A DNA stretch of 9,938 nt from Pseudomonadota bacterium. GTDB lineage: Bacteria > Myxococcota > Polyangia > Polyangiales > Polyangiaceae. Shown in pieces: positions 1 through 6,093 of this stretch (positions are counted from its first letter, which is position 1; each line of letters begins with the position of its first letter). Location of the stretch: NCBI GenBank assembly GCA_023419055.1, contig JAEZYO010000778.1:1-9938 (forward strand). The letters are read 5' to 3'. Below the pieces are notes generated by a model that saw only the letters and a list, made by a program, of their open reading frames with translations, was not told the DNA's origin and searched no databases. The translations under genes were made by a program, and so were the position numbers.

Positions 1-195
1 CGTGGGCAGCGCGGAAGCGGAAGCGGCCGGCTGCGCGCGCTTGCTCTTGATCATCAGGATGGTCGCGGCGACGCCGAAGCCTATCCCCAGTCCTCCGACG
101 GCGACGGCGATGAAGACCAGCGCGCTCGGGCGCTGCGGGCTACTCGACGCCGTGGATCCAGGCCGCGTGGGCTGACCGTCGTTCGAGACCGTCAC
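1..195 (-). CDS. Small single-span membrane protein, N-terminal part (3' end outside window)
   Basis: Sixty-five codons are visible, reading from a GTG at 195-193 to the window edge with no stop. I do not recognise the family. Residues 1-24 are polar and rich in Ser, Pro and Thr. Residues 25-48 form one strongly hydrophobic Gly/Ala/Val/Ile segment, followed at once by K50, K52 and R53 and then an Ala/Ser/Pro-rich stretch. The positive charges after the segment suggest an N-out, C-in signal anchor, which is inference. GTG is the only sensible start: the frame has a stop just upstream (TGA at 219-217) and a GAGAAGG-like ribosome site ends 3 nt before it. The start overlaps the stop of the preceding small gene (192-410) as GTGA, implying translational coupling and a two-gene operon. 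Function unknown. Confidence 0.6.
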   Translation of the reverse strand, partial: MTVSNDGQPTRPGSTASSSPQRPSALVFIAVAVGGLGIGFGVAATILMIKSKRAQPAASASALPT

Positions 196-410
196 TCGCC
201 TTCTCGCTCTTCGTCTTCATGACGCAACAAGGTGGGAAGATGGCCCGGCCGCCCCTCCCATTGCTCGCCCTGCGTCTCGTCGCGATGAGGTCCCGGGTGG
301 GACGCGGGCAGCGAGCACCGGAGCTCGACCCGGCGCCGCGCCACGCTGGTGCTCGTGCCCTCGACGGTCTGCGTGACGACGAGGACCGCTCGGTGACCAC
401 ACGCCTGCAT
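192..410 (-). CDS. Small Cys/His protein of unknown function (72 aa)
   Basis: The protein starts at the ATG at 410-408 and ends at the TGA at 194-192. It contains an N-terminal C4-G-H6, then C32-S-L-P-A-S-H38-P-G-P-H42-R-D and W51, and has a very acidic C-terminus. The spacing C-x4-LP-x2-H-x-G-P-H...G..W resembles small uncharacterised GC-rich bacterial proteins. The Cys and His residues could bind a metal, but this is inference. Third codon positions are mostly G or C, as in the recognised genes here, and the 4-bp GTGA overlap with the next gene supports a real coding region. The frame stays open upstream to a TTG at 446 preceded by no good ribosome site, so the ATG is preferred. No Shine-Dalgarno is obvious before the ATG either. 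A TTTTATT stretch 20-26 bp upstream could be promoter-related. Function unknown. Confidence 0.5.
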   Translation of the reverse strand: MQACGHRAVLVVTQTVEGTSTSVARRRVELRCSLPASHPGPHRDETQGEQWEGRPGHLPTLLRHEDEEREGE

Positions 411-520
411 GGGCGCTACGTTGCCGAATAAAAGGGCCGAGCGCAACCCGAGGGCGAGCGCGTTCTTTCGCGGGGCCTCTTCTCGCCGAAAGGCAGGTGG
501 GGCATCTCCTTCGACGCCCT
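411..520. other. Divergent intergenic spacer
   Basis: This short spacer lies between the small minus-strand gene pair and the Nudix gene. It holds the only A/T run nearby (AATAAAA at about 426-432) but no convincing -35/-10 pair on either strand. A GTG at 497 with AAAGG just upstream is an alternative Nudix start, which would shorten the spacer. Confidence 0.4.
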
Positions 521-1021
521 ATGACGAGCGTCACCTCCATAGACTGGGATACCTGGCAGCCCGACGACGTGGCCACCCTGCTCTTCATCGTCGAGCCGTC
601 GAGGGTGCTTCTGATCCGCAAGAAGCGCGGACTCGGCGCGGGCAAGATCAACGCCCCCGGGGGCCGGCTCGAGCCCGGCGAGAGCGCTCTCGCGGCCGCG
701 GTGCGCGAGGTGGAGGAGGAGATCGGCGTCACGCCGAGCGGCATTCATGCCCACGGCACGCTGCGCTTCCAGTTCGTGGACGGTTACAAGCTCTTCGCGC
801 ACGTCTTCACTGCCGAAATCTTCGTCGGGACGCCTCGTGAAACGGACGAGGCCATTCCGATCTGGTTCGCGCGCGACGCCCTCCCCTTCGACGAAATGTG
901 GGCGGACGATGCCCTGTGGTTGCCGCGCGTGCTCGCCGGCGAAGCGATCGACGGGCGCTTCGTCTTCGACGGCGAGCTCATGCTGGATCACGAGCTCCGA
1001 GTCACAGCTTTGCCCGCGTGA
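521..1021 (+). CDS. MTH1/MutT-like Nudix hydrolase (oxidised purine nucleoside triphosphatase)
   Basis: This 166-residue protein has a perfect Nudix box at residues 48-70 (G48-x5-E54-x7-R62-E-V-E-E-E-I-G-V70), the Mg2+ site that splits nucleoside diphosphate-X bonds. Beyond the box it follows mammalian MTH1 (NUDT1) closely: the KKRGxGAGK segment before the box, the N44 position matching MTH1 Asn33, 'GTPxExDE' at 103-110, and MWADD at 126-130 matching the MTH1 nucleobase-binding Trp117/Asp119/Asp120 region. Expected role (family knowledge): cytoplasmic removal of 8-oxo-dGTP or 2-OH-dATP from the nucleotide pool, releasing pyrophosphate. MTH1 Phe27 appears as Leu38 here. The start is the ATG at 521; a GTG at 497 with AAAGG upstream would add 8 residues. 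The 3' end overlaps the convergent mannosidase gene by 20 bp. Exact substrate is inferred. Confidence 0.93.
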   Translation: MTSVTSIDWDTWQPDDVATLLFIVEPSRVLLIRKKRGLGAGKINAPGGRLEPGESALAAAVREVEEEIGVTPSGIHAHGTLRFQFVDGYKLFAHVFTAEIFVGTPRETDEAIPIWFARDALPFDEMWADDALWLPRVLAGEAIDGRFVFDGELMLDHELRVTALPA

Positions 1022-3518
1022 TCCGGAGCGGGTGATCGCCCGCGAGCGAGCGCGCCCTGAGTCCGCGCCCGTCCCCTCGGTAACCGACCCGGAGCACGCA
1101 AGGCTTGCTCGAGGTGAGCACGTTGTCGTCGAAGCGCTCGGTGCCCTCGTCGTCCCAGAGCAAGAGATCGACGAGCGGTGTCGGGCTCGAGAGCGCAAGC
1201 TCCCCGTCTCCGGCGAGCGAGACCTCGAGAGTCGCGGGCGGCGCGAACTCGAGCTCCTTCGGCTCCGAGATCAGCGTGGACGCTCGCGCACCCGCGAAGC
1301 GGGCGACCACCACGGCGTCGCGCGACAGGCCCTCGGTCCCGAAGACGAGAACACGCTCTCGCGAGCCGTTCGCGAGCGATAGCTCGACCTCGGCCCGCTT
1401 TTGGACCTCGCCGGTGGACGAGGACACCGCCTCGACCTCGAGCTTGCCGCTGAAGGTGCGCCCGGGCGCGTTGTCGGCGATCGCCCAGACCGCTATCTCG
1501 GCTCCTCGCCGATCGAGGCTCAGTAGCAGCGGCGCGTGCAGGCGCTTGAGCTCGAACCAGGCTGCCTTCGGCTGTCCGAGGCTGTCGATCAGCGCCCAGC
1601 TCTGAACGGGCCAGCAGTCGTTGAGCTGCCAGATCAGAGAGCCCTTGCAGAACTCGCTCCGCCGAAAATGCTCGATCGCGGCGCGGATCGCGTCGCGTTG
1701 ATTGAGCTGCGAGTAGTAGACCCAGTCTTCTAGCTTCGTCGACTCCGGGTAGTGCAGCCAGACGTAGCCGAGGAAGGTCTCGTAACCCTTTAGAGTTTTG
1801 TCGTGCCAGCGCACGACGGGATCGCGCACCCCGCCCCGGAGCTCGGCCTGCTCGACGACCGGAACGTCCGCGCTCGGGAAGCTCCGCCCCGGGCGAAATA
1901 CCTCGCGCCAGGCGCGGAGCGACGGCGACGAGGCGAAGCCGTACTCGGAGGCGAAGCGCGCGGTCGAATCGCGATAGTGCACCCAGTCGCCGCGCCCGTG
2001 CCACACGTCCCAGTAGTGCTGGTCACCGTAGCCGCCGCCGTTCGGGTCATCTCCGCCGAAAGGCGAGCTCGGGATGTAGGGGCGCTCGCGATCGAGCCTG
2101 CCGAGGACCTCCGGGAGCACCTCGTCGTACAGGTGCTCCCCCAGGTAACGCGGCGGGTGGTTCGTCTGGTCGCCCCACTTGGCCACCCACATCATCAGGT
2201 TCTCGTTGTTTCCGCACCAGATGGCGAGGCTCGCGTGGTTGCGCAGGCGCGTGACGTTGCTCTCCGCCTCGCGTCGAACCACGTCGCGCCAAACGCCCGT
2301 GTCCGGGTAGTAGGCGCAACCGAAGGCGAAATCCTGCCAGACCAGGATGCCGAGCTCGTCGCAGACGTCGTAAAAGTCGTCGCTCTCGTAAAGGCCGCCG
2401 CCCCAGACGCGAAGCATGTTCATGCCCGACGCGAGCGCCGCCTGGATACGCTTCCGGTACTGGCTGGCGGTCACGGTCGCGGGGAACGAATGATCGGGGA
2501 TCCAATTCGCCCCGAGCGCGTACACGCGCTGCCCGTTGATCTCGAACTCGAAGGACTCGCCGAAACGATCGGTTTTACGCACCAAGCGGACCGTCCTCAA
2601 GCCCACGCGCGTGAGCTTGCGATCGAGGGCGGCTCCGGAGAGGAGGTCGATCGCGCGGAGCGGCTCGTTCGGCACCGAGCCGAGGTCGAACTCCGCGGGC
2701 ACCACGAACGTCGTCACGCGGTAGAGGTGCGCCTGCCCGAAGCCGACCGGCTGCCACAGCACGGGATCGTCGATCACGACGGTACCGTCTCCGCGCAAGA
2801 CGCCCACGCCCTCGATCACGTGGACGACCCGAGCGCGCCCTTCTACGCGGCTCTCGAGGGCGAGCTCCACCTTGCCGTCGGCGCGATGCGTCTGGCGCGC
2901 GTAAACGTCCCCGATTCGGGCGACGTACTCGACGAGCTCCACCGGTCGCCAGATCCCGCACGAGACGAGCCGGGGGCCCCAATCCCAGCCGAACATGCAC
3001 TGCACCTTGCGGACGAAGGAGCGATCTTCCAGCCGCTCGTAGTTCTCGCGCAGGCCTTCTTCCGCCGCGTACTTCGCGCGACGCTCGAGGCCCGTCCGCG
3101 CGGCAGAAAGGAAGTCCACCCTGATCTCGTTCTCTCCCGGGATGAGGCGCCCGCCCACCGGCACTTCGAGCGGCACGAACATGTTGTCGTGCTCGGCCAG
3201 GAGCTCGCCGTTGAGAAAGACGCGACACACCGTGTCGAGCCCCTCGAAGCGAAGGACGCGCTCCGGACGAGCCGCGTCAGGCTGCCACTCGAAGGTGGTG
3301 CGGTAGCTGAAGTCCTGGTCGTCCACCCACTGGCAACCGAGCTCCTGCATGCGCTCGAAGGGATGACCGATGACACCGTTCTCGATCAGATCGAGGTGCA
3401 CGTGCCCGGGAACCCGTGCGGGCAACCACTCGGTGAACGAGTAGCCGATGCGCCCGAGCTTGTCCCACGAGGTCTGGGCAAAGCGCCAGTTGTAGTGAAG
3501 GGTCGTCTTTCGCAACAT
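1002..3518 (-). CDS. Beta-mannosidase, glycoside hydrolase family 2
   Basis: This 838-residue protein has normal length for a GH2 beta-mannosidase, which removes non-reducing-end beta-mannose from mannan and glycan oligosaccharides with retention. Layout: N-terminal jelly-roll sugar-binding domain (about 1-195, starting near YNWRF), Ig-like domain (about 200-315), TIM barrel (about 320-655) and C-terminal beta domains (to 838). Barrel motifs include LRVWGGG (369-375), WCGNNEN with acid/base Glu439, HYWDVWHG (501-508), ASEYG with nucleophile Glu525, and QLNDCWP...SWALID (631-645). There is no signal peptide, so it is cytoplasmic and probably acts on imported oligosaccharides. The ATG at 3518 has an AAAAGGA ribosome site about 10 nt upstream. 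It is monocistronic here, with no transporter or mannanase nearby. A LacI-type operator-like site lies 43 bp upstream. Confidence 0.95.
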   Translation of the reverse strand: MLRKTTLHYNWRFAQTSWDKLGRIGYSFTEWLPARVPGHVHLDLIENGVIGHPFERMQELGCQWVDDQDFSYRTTFEWQPDAARPERVLRFEGLDTVCRVFLNGELLAEHDNMFVPLEVPVGGRLIPGENEIRVDFLSAARTGLERRAKYAAEEGLRENYERLEDRSFVRKVQCMFGWDWGPRLVSCGIWRPVELVEYVARIGDVYARQTHRADGKVELALESRVEGRARVVHVIEGVGVLRGDGTVVIDDPVLWQPVGFGQAHLYRVTTFVVPAEFDLGSVPNEPLRAIDLLSGAALDRKLTRVGLRTVRLVRKTDRFGESFEFEINGQRVYALGANWIPDHSFPATVTASQYRKRIQAALASGMNMLRVWGGGLYESDDFYDVCDELGILVWQDFAFGCAYYPDTGVWRDVVRREAESNVTRLRNHASLAIWCGNNENLMMWVAKWGDQTNHPPRYLGEHLYDEVLPEVLGRLDRERPYIPSSPFGGDDPNGGGYGDQHYWDVWHGRGDWVHYRDSTARFASEYGFASSPSLRAWREVFRPGRSFPSADVPVVEQAELRGGVRDPVVRWHDKTLKGYETFLGYVWLHYPESTKLEDWVYYSQLNQRDAIRAAIEHFRRSEFCKGSLIWQLNDCWPVQSWALIDSLGQPKAAWFELKRLHAPLLLSLDRRGAEIAVWAIADNAPGRTFSGKLEVEAVSSSTGEVQKRAEVELSLANGSRERVLVFGTEGLSRDAVVVARFAGARASTLISEPKELEFAPPATLEVSLAGDGELALSSPTPLVDLLLWDDEGTERFDDNVLTSSKPCVLRVGYRGDGRGLRARSLAGDHPLRITRAKL

Positions 3519-3561
3519 GGTGAGGGCGTCCTTTTTGACGGAGGCCGGGCGAGCCGCAAGC

Positions 3562-3573
3562 TAAAGCGTTTTA
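3562..3573. promoter_or_regulatory. Candidate LacI/GalR-family operator at the mannosidase promoter
   Basis: The 12-mer TAAAGCGTTTTA is an inverted repeat with matched TAAA/TTTA half-sites around a central CG, the layout typical of LacI/GalR operators. On the minus strand it follows a -10-like TAGATA (3577-3572) and overlaps it by 2 bp, so transcription would start inside the palindrome. That is a classic repressor position for a sugar-inducible glycosidase gene. No clear -35 hexamer sits at normal spacing. No LacI-family gene is in the window, so the regulator is unknown. Confidence 0.45.
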
Positions 3574-3775
3574 TCTAGCCATTTTCTTGGTTTTCCGTGA
3601 CAGCAACGGTTCCAGGGCCGCCGCCCCGAACCCCGCGAGCGACGTGAGCCCGGGCGTCCGCCAGACCAGAAAAAGTTGGCGAGAGACCAGGCGCCGCCAC
3701 TCGCACGGCGGCGCGGTTTCGCGAGCGACGAGAATCTATGCCGCGCGCAAAGGCTCGCTCGATCGTTGCCGGGAC

Positions 3776-3805
3776 TTGGAACCACTCGACTCCGTTTGCT
3801 ATCCT
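3776..3805 (+). promoter_or_regulatory. Candidate promoter of the Gly/Ser-linker lipoprotein gene
   Basis: TTGGAA (3776-3781) and TATCCT (3800-3805) are 18 bp apart, a fair sigma-70-like pair 88 bp before the start codon. The same DNA can be read as an ECF-type promoter, because GGAACC (3778-3783) is a typical ECF -35 element with 16 bp before TATCC. The two readings cannot be separated by sequence alone. Confidence 0.35.
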
Positions 3806-3840
3806 GAAAGTTCGAGGCAGCCGGGCCTCGCATCACGTCA

Positions 3841-3881
3841 GACAGTGCGGTCGGCGACCACATCTCGCTACCTGCACTGTC
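3841..3881 (+). repeat. Inverted repeat in the lipoprotein 5' leader
   Basis: GACAGTGC (3841-3848) and GCACTGTC (3874-3881) are perfect 8-bp complements. The stem can extend inward by two G-C pairs with one bulged T. It encloses a loop of about 25 nt and ends directly against the GGGAG ribosome site at 3882-3886. It could be an RNA hairpin that affects ribosome access or a protein-binding site; both are inference. Confidence 0.45.
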
Positions 3882-3886
3882 GGGAG
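3882..3886 (+). promoter_or_regulatory. Ribosome binding site that sets the GTG start at 3894
   Basis: GGGAG lies 7 nt before the GTG at 3894-3896. Translation from this GTG gives a clean lipoprotein signal peptide, whereas the upstream in-frame ATG at 3738 would place 52 charged residues before it. Confidence 0.7.
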
Positions 3887-3893
3887 TGCTCTC

Positions 3894-4781
<888 letters not shown>

Positions 4782-4942
4782 GAGCGACCCGCCCCTTTCG
4801 AGGGACGACCTGAACGCCAGCCGCCGATCCTGCGACGAATGGATGGTAGGAGGCGCCGGTCAGCGCCCCCTGCCCGCTCGGGCCGGCGAAACCTAGAAGC
4901 TTCCGCCGCGTACACCGGGTTGGTACCTTCACGCAGCCGTCG
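4782..4942. other. Spacer between lipoprotein and ECF sigma gene
   Basis: This 161-bp stretch has no gene. A short hairpin, GGCGC (4852-4856) with GCGCC (4863-4867) and a 6-nt loop, could end the lipoprotein transcript but has no T tract. Near the sigma gene are GAAACC (4888-4893) and TACACC (4911-4916), 17 bp apart, a weak ECF-promoter-like pair, plus the palindromes GAAGCTTC (4896-4903) and GGTACC (4922-4927). All are weak. Confidence 0.35.
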
Positions 4943-5506
4943 ATGAGCTCGAGCCCCGATCCCAGCGTGTACGACAGCGCCCTCGTCTCTCGCATGGCGC
5001 GGGGCGACCGGGCCGCCCTCGCGGAGCTTTACCGTCGACACTCTGCGCGGCTCTTGGCCCTTGCGGAGCGGATTTTGGGAGACCGCGTTCAAGCAGAAGA
5101 CTTGTTGCACGACGTCTTCCTCGAGGCGTGGCGCCACGCCGAGGACTATTCCGCCGAGCGCGGAACAGTGAGCGCTTGGCTCGGCCTGAGGACGCGGAGC
5201 CGCGCCATCGATCGCCGCCGCGCGAGCCCTCGAAAGCGGACGCTCGAGCTCGGCGAGACGATTCTGCGAGAGCTCTCCGATCCGGAAGCCGACCCGGCTC
5301 GTACATCCGATAGAAGCCGGCTTTACCAAGCGCTCGGCTCCATGTCGGAGGAAGAACGGGTCGTCATCGTGCTCGGTTACTTCGAAGGCCTCACCAGCAG
5401 TGAAATCGCGGAACGCACCGGCTCACCCATCGGCACGGTGAAGAGCCGCACGCGAAACGCGCTCTCCAAGCTGCGCGTGTTCTTCGCGGAAAGCGGGGCC
5501 GCATGA
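4943..5506 (+). CDS. ECF-type RNA polymerase sigma factor
   Basis: This 187-residue protein has normal size for an extracytoplasmic-function (group 4) sigma factor. Sigma region 2 spans about residues 11-94: the ARGDRAALAELYRRH opening, AEDLLHDVFLEAW (51-63) for core binding, and GTVSAWLGLRTRSRAIDRRR (74-93) for -10 recognition. A linker of about 30 residues leads to region 4 (about 125-182), with the helix-turn-helix SSEIAERTGSPIGTVKSR (152-169) that reads the -35 element. It should direct RNA polymerase to a small stress regulon. The ATG at 4943 fits domain limits, though no clear ribosome site precedes it. Its TGA overlaps the cupin ATG as ATGA, indicating a coupled operon in which the cupin protein probably controls sigma activity. 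The inducing signal is unknown. Confidence 0.95.
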   Translation: MSSSPDPSVYDSALVSRMARGDRAALAELYRRHSARLLALAERILGDRVQAEDLLHDVFLEAWRHAEDYSAERGTVSAWLGLRTRSRAIDRRRASPRKRTLELGETILRELSDPEADPARTSDRSRLYQALGSMSEEERVVIVLGYFEGLTSSEIAERTGSPIGTVKSRTRNALSKLRVFFAESGAA

Positions 5507-6093
5507 GCAAAACGAAGCGGGATCTGCCGGACTTTCTGGAGGAAGCGCTCGCGGAGGAAACTTTCGACAGCTCCCCGGTAGAGCGCTTGCCGGAGCTCTT
5601 CGACGGGACCACCCCCGGCGCGGGTTTGTCGCGACTGCTGAGCGCCGTCGAAGCGCCACCGCTCAGGTACGCTCCCTTCATCGCGCGCCTGAGCGCGTTC
5701 TGGGATCTTCCGGAAGCCGAGATAGAGCGGTTGCTCGACTCGTCGAGGAGCCCCACTGCCTGGACGAAGGTCTCCATCCGCGGGGTGCGGGTGATCGAGC
5801 TCGCGGGCGGTCCGAGGACCACCGGGCTCGTGTCCCGGCTCGTCCGTTTCGAACCGGGCGTGCGCTTCCCGAAGCATCGTCACCCAGGCTACGAAGCGGT
5901 GTTCGTGCTCGAGGGGAGCTACACGGACTCGCTCGGCACTTTCGTCGGCCCCGGTGATCTCCATGAGATGCACACGGGCACCGAGCACGGCTTCGTGGTC
6001 GGCGCGGAAGGTCCGTGCATCGCCGCGACCACGCAAGCAGGGCTCGAATTCACGAGCCCTTTCCTGAGGCTAGCGCAAAAGCTCTTCGGCTGA
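5503..6093 (+). CDS. ChrR-like cupin protein, probable regulator of the adjacent ECF sigma
   Basis: This protein has 196 residues. The C-terminal part (about 105-185) is a single-domain cupin with a textbook metal motif: G119-x5-H125-x-H127-x3-E131-x6-G138, then GPGDLHEMHTGTEH with H154, H157 and H162 as candidate fourth ligands. This resembles the cupin domain of ChrR, the zinc anti-sigma factor of Rhodobacter RpoE. The N-terminal half (about 1-100) lacks the H-x3-C-x2-C zinc anti-sigma motif of ChrR; the only cysteine in the protein is C172. It is mostly helical-looking, with ARLSAFWDLPEAEIERLL at 61-78. The ATGA overlap with the sigma gene and 1:1 coupling suggest it binds or modulates that sigma; binding is inference. 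An enzymatic cupin is the alternative. The 3' end overlaps the convergent ATPase gene by 24 bp. Confidence 0.85.
   Translation: MSKTKRDLPDFLEEALAEETFDSSPVERLPELFDGTTPGAGLSRLLSAVEAPPLRYAPFIARLSAFWDLPEAEIERLLDSSRSPTAWTKVSIRGVRVIELAGGPRTTGLVSRLVRFEPGVRFPKHRHPGYEAVFVLEGSYTDSLGTFVGPGDLHEMHTGTEHGFVVGAEGPCIAATTQAGLEFTSPFLRLAQKLFG

Larger units (their letters stand above)
3519..3893. other. Divergent intergenic region, mannosidase / lipoprotein
   Basis: This 375-bp stretch separates the mannosidase start (minus) from the lipoprotein start (plus). The mannosidase side has the A/T-rich patch at 3561-3600 with an operator-like palindrome. The lipoprotein side has a promoter-like pair (3776-3805) and an inverted repeat ending at the ribosome site (3841-3881). 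The central part, about 3610-3770, is GC-rich and I see no gene in it: open frames on both strands there lack family resemblance and start signals. Confidence 0.6.

Noticed and set aside
1803..3578. Plus-strand open frame of 591 codons opposite the mannosidase gene
   Set aside because: It is the antisense shadow of a strongly conserved GH2 gene, a common artefact in GC-rich genomes. The product shows no family features.
3738..3893. Upstream in-frame extension of the lipoprotein gene to the ATG at 3738
   Set aside because: It would put 52 charged residues before the signal peptide and would cover the promoter-like pair and the leader inverted repeat. The GTG at 3894 has a good ribosome site.
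4791..4806. Small hairpin CCCT-TTCG-AGGG after the lipoprotein stop
   Set aside because: The 4-bp stem has no T tract and is too short to call a terminator in GC-rich DNA.
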